From Bacilli bacterium (GTDB taxonomy: Bacteria > Bacillota_I > Bacilli_A > RFN20 > CAG-826), in the NCBI GenBank assembly GCA_022482735.1, contig JAKVOO010000001.1:553699-617698 (forward strand): 64,000 nucleotides of DNA, in the 5' to 3' direction. Position numbers and translations under genes: made by a program. A model generated the notes under the pieces. It saw only the letters and a program-made list of their open reading frames with translations. It was not told where the DNA came from and searched no databases. Each line of letters starts with the position of its first letter. The stretch's first letter is position 1. Positions 7,967-16,052 of this stretch are shown piece by piece.

Positions 7967-10664
7967 GATGCCGAATAAAGTCTGCGCACCGTTCTAAATG
8001 TAGTTTTTGAAAGTCCTCGACCAATTTTTCCTTATCATCAATGGCCTTCACTTCAAGTTTAGCCACCACTTTGCTCAGCAATATTGCTTCCACGGCTTCA
8101 TCTTCTACTTTTTCATTGGGAAAGCAAGCGGTATAGACATTAACAAAATCCTCGATCTGCTTCAAAATACGATTTCCAAAAGAAATATTAAAGGGGGAGA
8201 GCAAAGCCTCGACACTGCGTATTATCTCATTATTTTCCGCATCAAAATGGCCTTTTTGTTTAGCGGCAGACAGTAAATTATTTATCGTTTCATAGTCGTA
8301 GAATCTCCGGCTGATTGGATCTTGATAGTTACGAACTTTTGCAGCCCGCTTTGTAAAATTCATTGTGTGTGCCCGGTCATAAACTTTGTCCGAAATAACA
8401 AAAGTTGATTCGTCGCGATTGGCGGTTCCAATAAACCAAATGTTTGGCGGAACTTTTAAGGTATTGCCATTATTTAGTGCAAGATAATCAACTCTTTGGC
8501 CATCAACATCCCGAGCAAGATTGATATTAATGAGTTTTATTTCTCTTCGGTCTTCTTCGTTTTCCATCAAGGATAAAAAATCCGAAAAATAGTATTCAAT
8601 CCGCGATAGATTCATTTCATCAAGTACAATAAAAGTAAATATATCCTTATTGAGCGCGGCTTTATAAAGACTTTGTGTAAATTTCTTCGGAGTATATTTC
8701 ATCGAAAACTCATTGTAGTAACCAAGAAGTTCATTCTTATCTTTCCAAGAGGATTCAACTTCAATAATTTCGCAATTACCAAAAATAGCCTCGCTAAATA
8801 TTTTTGGAAGACTCGTTTTTCCCGTTCCAGACATACCTTGAAGAATAGATAACTTCGCGGCTCCAAGTCCCGCGATAAAGGTGGCAATATTTTCGGGAGT
8901 ATAAGAAAGATGCAGCCGTGAATTGCGCGCGTAGTCAACCACAAAATTAACGAGTTCATTCAGTGAAGTTTCTTTGACTTTAAATTCGTTTCGCAAGGCC
9001 ATTTCTTCTTTGTATTTATCAACTTTACTATCTAAATCCGTAAAAGCAGGGCAGGGATCAAAGTTAATAGCACTTCCTTCATCCGCGGCATCGCCTGCTC
9101 CTAGTTCACTATTTTTAAGATGGTCTTGCTTCGAGCCGCCAACATAAAGGTCGGCTTCTAAAGCAACTATCTGTTCGGTTTCAAAAGCTTTGCGCAAGAA
9201 CATGATGACTGTCACCAGTACGGAAACAAGCAAAGAGTAAACCACATCCGTAGAGACTTTATATTCATATTCATAACCTGAAGGAATAGAAATGCCATAA
9301 TGATCAAAAATACTTTCGATAATAGAACGATCGATATCCTTTGCCACCGAAAAGTAAAACCCGGATATTCCGATGACAAAAAGGAAAAAGACATTTACAA
9401 AAGTGGCCGTCTTTACAATCGAATTAAACTTTGTATACTTGGCTAAATAGCTAGCAATCGTCAATATTAAACATAATCCTGAAGATATCAGCATAATAAT
9501 TAATAAGAAGGCTACCGCTCGATAACTGGCGTCTAAAGTCGCATAATCGCGAAGAATGGTAATTCCCGTAAGTCGTACATATTCGCTATAGCTTGACCAA
9601 GTAATATCAATCTTTACTACATTAAAGAAAAGCGATGCTACTGTAACCGCAGTTAAAATAAAAACATAAATTAATGGTTCTATGCGGTAATAGCGAATCT
9701 TCTTCACTTTGACTTCTGTTTGGTTAAAAAGATCAAATCGGCCTTTTAAAATGGAATATGCAAAAATAACAATGGTCATAATCGCCATCGGAATGTAGGC
9801 AACAGATGTCGTGGCTACGCCCTTGAGATTGTAATAAACACTAATTCCTAAGCCCAAAAGAAAGAATATAAGCGCCATTGAAGATGAATAAAAAACGAGT
9901 GCCTTTGATTTTTCAATAAATTTTTCCTGACTATAGAAATAGTTGGAGAGGCAACTTGCAAAGTAGAATACCACACCCACAAACATCGCAAAGGTGACCA
10001 TAAAGTAGATAGTATGTTCAATCGAGGCCGAACTAGAAAATAAAACACTTCCTAAAATTACGCTAGTTGCACTAGCACCACTTCCTTGCAAGTATAAAGG
10101 AACGATAAACATACTCAAAAGAATAATAATCGTCATAACATCGATAATTAATACGGCTAGTGCCGTTCTCTTCATTGCCTGCACCCGCTTTTTATCGTCG
10201 ATAACTTTTTGAATATCACCTTCACCTTGCTCTTGCTTCAGTAAGTGAGCGCGGTATAAATAAAAAGCAAAACTTATAGCTAATAAAAATGCGTTGACAA
10301 TAACCAAGCTTAAAGCTAGTGAACTCAGATACTTAAATGCCAACTGGAACGATAAAAACAATAGTTCAAAAACGAAAAAGTAAATGTGCGATAAAATAAA
10401 TCCCCAATTGCTCTTGCGCCAAATACTGATGCCCGATAAAAGAACGATAAAGATTGAACCGAAAAACAAGGTTTTAAATATGATACTAAAAATCGTTTCA
10501 TAGTCGAGATTGCCGCTGTTTGCTATCTGCCAAACATTCAATGAACTATAATACCCGCCGACTAAATCTAGCGATATAATCTGTAGATTTATAAAAAGAA
10601 CCACGATGGAAATTACAACCATTATGGAACCGATAAACCAAGGCTTTCTTGCTATTTTTTTCAT
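7953..10664 (-). CDS. membrane-anchored McrB-like AAA+ ATPase/GTPase
   Basis: 903 residues. The first ~500 residues contain about twelve hydrophobic helices in clusters. After a polar linker comes a McrB-type AAA+ module: Walker A GMSGTGKTS (~residue 610), Walker B FIVLDEMNLSRIE (~675), sensor WFIGTANRDES (~740) and an arginine-finger region VYDRAHTMNF (~760). The MNL after the Walker B Glu and the TANRDES sensor mark the McrB branch rather than MoxR or DnaA. Classical McrB is soluble and has an N-terminal DNA-binding domain; here a polytopic membrane region replaces it. It is the first gene of the locus, translationally coupled to the DUF2357-like gene. The likely role is motor or sensor of a membrane-tethered McrBC-related system. 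Confidence 0.85.
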   Translation of the reverse strand: MKKIARKPWFIGSIMVVISIVVLFINLQIISLDLVGGYYSSLNVWQIANSGNLDYETIFSIIFKTLFFGSIFIVLLSGISIWRKSNWGFILSHIYFFVFELLFLSFQLAFKYLSSLALSLVIVNAFLLAISFAFYLYRAHLLKQEQGEGDIQKVIDDKKRVQAMKRTALAVLIIDVMTIIILLSMFIVPLYLQGSGASATSVILGSVLFSSSASIEHTIYFMVTFAMFVGVVFYFASCLSNYFYSQEKFIEKSKALVFYSSSMALIFFLLGLGISVYYNLKGVATTSVAYIPMAIMTIVIFAYSILKGRFDLFNQTEVKVKKIRYYRIEPLIYVFILTAVTVASLFFNVVKIDITWSSYSEYVRLTGITILRDYATLDASYRAVAFLLIIMLISSGLCLILTIASYLAKYTKFNSIVKTATFVNVFFLFVIGISGFYFSVAKDIDRSIIESIFDHYGISIPSGYEYEYKVSTDVVYSLLVSVLVTVIMFLRKAFETEQIVALEADLYVGGSKQDHLKNSELGAGDAADEGSAINFDPCPAFTDLDSKVDKYKEEMALRNEFKVKETSLNELVNFVVDYARNSRLHLSYTPENIATFIAGLGAAKLSILQGMSGTGKTSLPKIFSEAIFGNCEIIEVESSWKDKNELLGYYNEFSMKYTPKKFTQSLYKAALNKDIFTFIVLDEMNLSRIEYYFSDFLSLMENEEDRREIKLININLARDVDGQRVDYLALNNGNTLKVPPNIWFIGTANRDESTFVISDKVYDRAHTMNFTKRAAKVRNYQDPISRRFYDYETINNLLSAAKQKGHFDAENNEIIRSVEALLSPFNISFGNRILKQIEDFVNVYTACFPNEKVEDEAVEAILLSKVVAKLEVKAIDDKEKLVEDFQKLHLERCADFIRHLDGE

Positions 10665-10933
10665 CGTTTTTTAAACCTCTTAATTTAAATTTTGAGCGCG
10701 TAAAGATTCAATCAATCACCCTATCTTAATAAACTCATTATAAGGTAGTTTTAGGCTTAATTCTATATTCTTTGCTTACTCCCTATAGATTTTATTGCCG
10801 TTATAGCCAATGATTGTTTCTCAAAGCATCCTACTTTAAAACCAATTATTACCTTTTTAAGGTGTGTAAAAAGTATATTCATACATAAATACTATTTTCT
10901 AAGCCATATAATTTGAAAAAATTGCAAAATATC

Positions 10934-11278
10934 TCATTTTGCTAACAAAGCGATATTGTACTTTACTATCTTTTCAATTACTTCCATCGGCAATGAATCC
11001 GCAAGGGGAATTTGAATTGCCCCCTTTGATGTTCTATATGGTTTTAAATCATCTTTAAAATATTCAATCGCCGCAGCATGGGGATATAAACCAATATGGT
11101 TTTTAAAAATGTAGAAGGATAAAAGGACTCTTTTTAAAATAAAACTAGGCATATTATAGGAGATTCCTTCTTTTATTCGTGGGTCGATACTAAGAATTCG
11201 TTGGCGAAGATTATTAAGTTTAGTTTTATGGTCATCGCTTAAACTATTGATATATTGATCTACGTTTTCCCACTTCAT
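10934..11278 (-). CDS. DUF1801 (YdhG-like) domain protein
   Basis: A 114-residue single-domain protein of the DUF1801 family, sometimes called iron-chaperone-like. Recognisable segments are VDQYINSLSDDHKTKLNNLR at the N-terminus, KEGISYNMPSFILK in the middle, HIGLYPHAAAIEYFKDDL, and a final SKGAIQIPLADSLPMEVIEKIV. Length and motif order match small stand-alone members. The biochemical role of the family is not well defined. It lies 34 bases upstream of a TetR/ABC-2 cluster's last gene but has its own start context; no link to that cluster is evident. Confidence 0.8.
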   Translation of the reverse strand: MKWENVDQYINSLSDDHKTKLNNLRQRILSIDPRIKEGISYNMPSFILKRVLLSFYIFKNHIGLYPHAAAIEYFKDDLKPYRTSKGAIQIPLADSLPMEVIEKIVKYNIALLAK

Positions 11279-11311
11279 AACTGAACTCCTTGTAAAGTTA
11301 ATATTTATTTA

Positions 11312-12115
11312 TTAAATTGATAAATCCCGTTTTGTAAAATTTCTTATCCCGATACCATATAGACTTACCGACAGAATAATAAGGGCGAGCAAATTCCATA
11401 TCGAAGTATTGCTAAAAGCAATTGCTTCATCGGCATTAAACAAAGAAAATGGGGTCAAAAAACGAAAGAAATCATAATCAGGTAAGTTACCAATCATGGA
11501 GAAAACAAAGAAAACGGCCGGAACACCAACATTTAAGCCTGAAGCAAGCTTTCCTTCAAATGTTGTCGAGGAGACAAAGGTTAAACCAGAAAGAAGCATT
11601 AAAAAGAAAAACCACTGACCTAAAACATAAAGGATTGCCCCATGATTTAATTTTCCAGGAGCATTACTTTCGGCCGTAACTGCTATCGTTAAATACATAA
11701 CAAGACCTAAAAATAGCATCGTGAGGGCAATAAACACTACTTCGGTAACAATGATTTTTTTACGTGAATTGGGCGTTGTTAGCAAGTAGGCCATCGACCC
11801 CTTATCGATATAGCGAAATACAACTTTATTTACGAGAATAATAGCAAAAATTAACGGAAACATAATAAAGATAAAGCCAAATAGATACCCCGATATAAAA
11901 GCGGCATAATTAGTAAAATTATCCACGTTAAAATTAAGCAAAGCAAACAATTCGGGAAACTGCGCCTCCATTTCGGCAAAAAGGCTTCCCGCTGCTGGAT
12001 CGGGACTATACATTGCCGTAATCATCGTTCCATAAAGGACAATAATCGCCACAAAAGTAACAATCAACCAAATATTGCTCTTAATTTCTTTTTTCAGTAA
12101 TGTAATATTAATCAT
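11312..12115 (-). CDS. ABC-2 type transporter permease
   Basis: About 267 residues with six hydrophobic helices (for example WLIVTFVAIIVLYGTMI and FIMFPLIFAIILVNKVVF), the usual layout of an ABC-2 membrane subunit, with an extracellular loop after helix 1. I choose the ATG at 12115 because it overlaps the stop of the ATPase gene as ATGATTAA, a translational-coupling arrangement; an upstream alternative at 12151 would read through the end of the ATPase gene. With the ATPase at 12108-12998 it makes a drug or peptide exporter of the antibiotic-resistance ABC-2 type. A TetR gene upstream suggests export of a toxic compound. Confidence 0.85.
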   Translation of the reverse strand: MINITLLKKEIKSNIWLIVTFVAIIVLYGTMITAMYSPDPAAGSLFAEMEAQFPELFALLNFNVDNFTNYAAFISGYLFGFIFIMFPLIFAIILVNKVVFRYIDKGSMAYLLTTPNSRKKIIVTEVVFIALTMLFLGLVMYLTIAVTAESNAPGKLNHGAILYVLGQWFFFLMLLSGLTFVSSTTFEGKLASGLNVGVPAVFFVFSMIGNLPDYDFFRFLTPFSLFNADEAIAFSNTSIWNLLALIILSVSLYGIGIRNFTKRDLSI

Positions 12116-12998
12116 TTTCGCCACCATAATATTGCATAAATATTTCCTCAAGTGACTGCGTTGGTACTTCTAGATTTGCAACTTGAAAATGTGAAAGATC
12201 ACTAATCATTTTATTAATATCTCCTTTAGAATCAATTTGAACCTGCTGATTACCAATCTTAATCGCATCGGCATTCATCGCTAGTAGCCGAGAAACTTCC
12301 GCTTCCGAATCCAGAGTAGCAATAAAGCGCTTGCGGCGTTTGGCTTTTAAGTCTTCCATCGTGTCATCGGCGACCAGGACACCATTTTTAATCATCAATA
12401 CGCGGTCGGCCGTTTTCTCAACTTCCTCAAAAATATGGGAAGATAAAAAGATGGTTGCTCCCATATTCTTGTGACGCAAGATAAGATCGATAAGTTTTTG
12501 TTGCATTAATGGGTCTAAGCCGGTGGAAGGTTCATCTAATATAAGAACATCGGGTTTATCCATAAAAGCAATAACAACCCCTAGTTTTTGCTTCATTCCT
12601 TTGCTCATTTTTCTAATGCTTTGGTGGGGATTTAAGTCCAAGTATGTTAATAAATCATGAGCATAACTCAAGTCGTTCATCTTCTTCATTTTAGCCATAA
12701 ACTTGATAAATTGTTCACCGTTTAAATCTTCAATAAAACTTATCTCCCCGGGTAAATAACCAATTTGCTTTTGAATCGCCACTTGTTCTAAAAAGCAATC
12801 GTGTTCAAAAATTTGAGCCGTTCCTTGATGGTGATAAATAAAACCGAGCAAGTGGCGAATTGTAGTAGTCTTACCCGCTCCATTGGGGCCCAGAAAACCA
12901 ACCACACTGCCTTTTTTAATTTGAAACGAAATATCAAAAATTCCTTTATGATTTCCATAGTCCTTTGTTAAATGGCATACTTCAATTGCATAATCCAT
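12108..12998 (-). CDS. ABC-2 type exporter ATP-binding protein
   Basis: 296 residues. Walker A GPNGAGKTTTIRHLLG (~residue 37), signature MSKGMKQKLGV (~138), Walker B DVLILDEPSTGLDP (~158) and switch His in FLSSHIFEE. The C-terminal ~80 residues form the extra domain seen in Ccm/DrrA-type ATPases. It energises the permease encoded just downstream with an overlapping start. The gene begins 4 bases after the TetR stop, so regulator, ATPase and permease form one operon. The substrate is not predictable from sequence; antimicrobial export is the usual role. Confidence 0.93.
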   Translation of the reverse strand: MDYAIEVCHLTKDYGNHKGIFDISFQIKKGSVVGFLGPNGAGKTTTIRHLLGFIYHHQGTAQIFEHDCFLEQVAIQKQIGYLPGEISFIEDLNGEQFIKFMAKMKKMNDLSYAHDLLTYLDLNPHQSIRKMSKGMKQKLGVVIAFMDKPDVLILDEPSTGLDPLMQQKLIDLILRHKNMGATIFLSSHIFEEVEKTADRVLMIKNGVLVADDTMEDLKAKRRKRFIATLDSEAEVSRLLAMNADAIKIGNQQVQIDSKGDINKMISDLSHFQVANLEVPTQSLEEIFMQYYGGEND

Positions 12999-13002
12999 AT
13001 TT

Positions 13003-13617
13003 TTAGCCTCGCTTAAATTTTTCTTTCATTTGTGTAAATAGTTTTAATAGTTGCTCATTTAAATGATCAACTTCTGCCCCCGGTTTTCGATAAAGATATA
13101 ATCGCATATACCCGAATGATATCATTGAAAGCCATGTCATTAATTCCGAAGGAGTGATATTCTCATTCAGGGTTGAGTAATCGACCTGTTGAAGAATCGC
13201 GGAACCTTCTTTTTCATATTGGAATAAAATAGGCATTTGCTTAGATTCTTGGAGTAAAGACGGCTCCTCACTATAAGCTTTCATTATAAACTCAACTAGA
13301 TATGGTCTTTTTTGAAAAAAAACTAATTTCTGTTTTGTTACATAGGTAATATAATCAAAAACTTCCAAATGATCACCTTGCGGACGCACATCAATATTGG
13401 ACATCATTTCCGTAATGGCATAATCAAGCAAATACAAAAACAGTTGCTTCTTACTTGTAAAATAATAAAATAACGATCCCTTAGATATCCCGGCTGATTG
13501 GGAAATTAGATCGGTCGGTGCTTGGTAATATCCATATTTTGCAAACACTTCACTCGCGGCATCCAATATTCGATTTTGTTTCTCAATCGGTAGTGATTCA
13601 AAAAGTTTTATTTTGTT
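13003..13617 (-). CDS. TetR-family transcriptional regulator of the ABC-2 exporter
   Basis: 204 residues from the ATG at 13617; a TTG at 13656 is in frame but lies inside the operator palindrome, so I prefer the ATG. The N-terminal helix-turn-helix reads ILDAASEVFAKYGYYQAPTD followed by ISQSAGISKGSLFYYFTSKK, a textbook TetR motif. The C-terminal helical domain (~residues 65-204) would bind the ligand and dimerise. It is first in an operon with the exporter genes and is preceded by a TTGACTA-n3-TAGTCAA operator, so autorepression relieved by a transported compound is the likely scheme. Confidence 0.9.
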   Translation of the reverse strand, partial: NKIKLFESLPIEKQNRILDAASEVFAKYGYYQAPTDLISQSAGISKGSLFYYFTSKKQLFLYLLDYAITEMMSNIDVRPQGDHLEVFDYITYVTKQKLVFFQKRPYLVEFIMKAYSEEPSLLQESKQMPILFQYEKEGSAILQQVDYSTLNENITPSELMTWLSMISFGYMRLYLYRKPGAEVDHLNEQLLKLFTQMKEKFKRG

Positions 13618-13639
13618 CATAATTTGTATTTTAGTCTTG

Positions 13640-13656
13640 TTGACTATTTTAGTCAA
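13640..13656 (-). promoter_or_regulatory. TetR operator palindrome
   Basis: Perfect inverted repeat TTGACTA-AAA-TAGTCAA, followed on the minus strand by a second GACTAAAATA copy, just upstream of the TetR ATG at 13617. Size and position fit autoregulation of the TetR-ABC operon. Confidence 0.65.
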
Positions 13657-13680
13657 TTAAATATAAATGGTTTCTTGCAT

Positions 13681-13730
13681 AAAAAAACTTCCGACCATTA
13701 AGTAAGAAGTTTTTTTACTAAGGTCGGAAG
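13681..13730 (-). terminator. terminator after the SGNH esterase gene
   Basis: Stem CTTCCGACC / GGTCGGAAG (13688-13696 with 13722-13730), followed on the minus strand by seven T. An overlapping AAAACTTC/GAAGTTTT pairing inside could form an alternative hairpin. Confidence 0.85.
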
Positions 13731-13732
13731 AT

Positions 13733-14884
13733 TTAATTTAAAATTTGATTTATAGCTTCGACTAATATGGCCGAAGAACGCTGATGAGTAGCATAGGAGG
13801 CATGGTTATTGGCTCCTTCAGCATCACCATTTGAGCCAACGTCTTCAATTGTCACCATGTGGACATGGTTCAAATCCGCTTCATCCAATTGATTAATCAC
13901 CTGTAAAGCCGCGTTCCCGTTTAAGGAGCCCTCCGTCATTGTCCAAAAAATATGGGCGGTTGGATTGTCACTTCGGAGTTTAAGAATAAAGTTTGCCACT
14001 TGTGTTTTAAACGCCCTCACCTTTTCTTCTTTATCAAAACCGGTGGCTTTGTTTATAACAGCGCTATAGTCATTGCCACCCGCATTTACAATTACAACAT
14101 CAGCTTTTTTATCGTGATTATAATCGACATCAACGAGATTCTGATTAGAATCGATACCAACTTTTTCGTAAGCTTCAACTATATTAACGTTGCCTGTCAA
14201 ATCATTATAACCATATTTAATACCCCACCCGGAGTTACTGACAAACTCATAGGTTCCACTAAACGCATGGGCGGTTAAATAGCCGAAGGAATGTAATGAG
14301 GAGGAATTCGCGGTTGTTCGTTTCTGATTTGGTTCTCCTAGCGCTCCGTGACCGGAAATACCGGAAGCCCCGATAAGCAAAAAATGAAGAGGTTCCGTTG
14401 AAAGATTTTCAAATGGTAAAAAATATCCATTGGTGGTTACTTTTTTTAAACTAGTTACTCCATCTTCCGGTTCACTCCGCTTAATTAATTCGATTGAGTG
14501 CTTACTATATGTGTCAAATTCAACGCGCAGTTTCTCACTCGCGCTTTGAACATAAACATCCGCATCTAACAGATCTTGATCATCGCGCGATAAACTATAA
14601 TATATATCACTATTCTTATCTTCAAGTTCTAATTCTAAATCAATTATTCGACCGAAAAACTCGATTTTAAAGCCCGTTGCCGTGTAGTAAAAATATTCTT
14701 TGTCACTAGAAAAATAATGCCGGCCGCGCCAAGCAATATAATTGCTGCTAAGCTCGTTGCCTTGCAAAATGGATACCGTGTCTTCGCTTGATACGAGCGA
14801 GGAAGATTCACTACTTCCCGACACACAAGCACATAGGCAAAGTGCGCAGGAAGCGAAGATAATCGGCAAGAATCCTTTATTCAT
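13733..14884 (-). CDS. SGNH-hydrolase lipoprotein, CE2-like carbohydrate esterase
   Basis: 383 residues. A signal peptide ends in a lipobox-like LCAC. Residues ~40-150 look like the beta-sandwich of family CE2 esterases (YIAWRGRHYF, GFKIEFFGRIIDLELEL). The SGNH domain follows: nucleophile block LIGASGISGHGALG, where the usual GDS is GAS; block III NAGGNDYS; and the His block NNHASYATHQR near the end. CE2 enzymes remove acetyl groups from plant or microbial polysaccharides outside the cell. The Asp of GDS is Ala, so activity is probable but not certain; the Ser is kept. It overlaps the malic enzyme gene by 8 bases and ends at a strong terminator. Confidence 0.75.
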   Translation of the reverse strand: MNKGFLPIIFASCALCLCACVSGSSESSSLVSSEDTVSILQGNELSSNYIAWRGRHYFSSDKEYFYYTATGFKIEFFGRIIDLELELEDKNSDIYYSLSRDDQDLLDADVYVQSASEKLRVEFDTYSKHSIELIKRSEPEDGVTSLKKVTTNGYFLPFENLSTEPLHFLLIGASGISGHGALGEPNQKRTTANSSSLHSFGYLTAHAFSGTYEFVSNSGWGIKYGYNDLTGNVNIVEAYEKVGIDSNQNLVDVDYNHDKKADVVIVNAGGNDYSAVINKATGFDKEEKVRAFKTQVANFILKLRSDNPTAHIFWTMTEGSLNGNAALQVINQLDEADLNHVHMVTIEDVGSNGDAEGANNHASYATHQRSSAILVEAINQILN

Positions 14885-16034
14885 TGGCTCCCGCTTTCAT
14901 AACCGCTTTAGCCACTCTTAATGCTACTTTACGATTAAATATATTAGGAATAATGTGGGTCTCATTTAATTCGCTTGGTCGCACTATGTGGGCGAGAGCT
15001 TTACAGGCAGCTATTTCCATTTGAGGAGTTATTTGTTGAACGCGAGCTGCAAGCGCGCCCTTAAATAAACCCGGAAAAACAAGGGCGTTATTGATTTGGT
15101 TAGGCAAATTGGAGACTCCAGTACCAACTACGCGCGCACCGGCTTTTAAGGCCTTATCGCGGGAAATTTCCGGCGTTGGATTTGCTAACGGAAAAACAAT
15201 AGCATCGCTATTCATACTTTTAATCATCTGCTCCGATACGACATTTCCAACTGACACACCAATAAAAACATCCGCTTCGACAAGCGCATCATCAAGTTTA
15301 CCTTTTTGTAAGTTCAAATTAGTTATTTTGCTTATTTCTTTTTGGGCTGAATTTAAGCGATCATCTCCATCAACAACAATTCCAAACCGATCACAAACAA
15401 CAATATTTTTCGCTCCCAAGGTAAGTAGAAACTTGGTAATGGCAATCCCTGCCGAACCCGCCCCATTTATCACAATTTTAACATTAGCTATTTTTTTCTT
15501 TACTAATTGAAGAGCATTTAATAGCGCCGCGCCACAAACGATTGCTGTTCCGTGTTGATCATCGTGAAAAACCGGAATATCACACATCTCCTTTAATCTT
15601 CTTTCCACTTCAAAGCAACGAGGCGCAGATATATCCTCTAAATTAATGCCACCAAATGACGGAGACAGGCGATATATAGTTTCCACCAGTTCATCCACAT
15701 CTTTTGTATTAAGCACGATAGGTATGGCATCTAATCCGGCAAATCTTTTAAACAAGGCCGCTTTTCCCTCCATGACCGGAATGGCCGCCAAAGGCCCAAT
15801 ATCCCCTAAGCCAAGAACAGCCGTTCCATCAGAAATAACCGCAATCGTGTTGCTTTTTGCCGTTAAGTTATAGGCCTCGCTCGGTTGGTTTTTGATGGCT
15901 AGACAAGCCGAGGCAACTCCCGGCGTATAAACAAGTGACATATCGTGCATGTCTTTTATTTTTTTCTTACTTTTAATCTCAATTTTTCCCTTTAGTTGAC
16001 GATGCAGGGCTAAAGATTCGTCCATAATATCCAT
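14877..16034 (-). CDS. NAD(P)-dependent malic enzyme (oxaloacetate-decarboxylating)
   Basis: 385 residues, the length of short bacterial malic enzymes. Conserved blocks: MSLVYTPGVA with the catalytic Tyr, VISDGTAVLGLGDIGP, the metal-binding block GINLEDISAPRCFEVE, PVFHDDQHGTAIV, and a Rossmann motif VINGAGSAGIAI for the dinucleotide. It converts malate to pyruvate and CO2 with reduction of NAD(P)+, supplying pyruvate and reducing power for fermentation. An alternative ATG lies three codons downstream. Its neighbours are a surface lipoprotein 18 bases upstream and an esterase overlapping downstream; this is unusual company for a central metabolic gene and may simply reflect one long transcript. 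Confidence 0.93.
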   Translation of the reverse strand: MDIMDESLALHRQLKGKIEIKSKKKIKDMHDMSLVYTPGVASACLAIKNQPSEAYNLTAKSNTIAVISDGTAVLGLGDIGPLAAIPVMEGKAALFKRFAGLDAIPIVLNTKDVDELVETIYRLSPSFGGINLEDISAPRCFEVERRLKEMCDIPVFHDDQHGTAIVCGAALLNALQLVKKKIANVKIVINGAGSAGIAITKFLLTLGAKNIVVCDRFGIVVDGDDRLNSAQKEISKITNLNLQKGKLDDALVEADVFIGVSVGNVVSEQMIKSMNSDAIVFPLANPTPEISRDKALKAGARVVGTGVSNLPNQINNALVFPGLFKGALAARVQQITPQMEIAACKALAHIVRPSELNETHIIPNIFNRKVALRVAKAVMKAGANE

Positions 16035-16052
16035 AATTTAAGTTCTTCTTTC

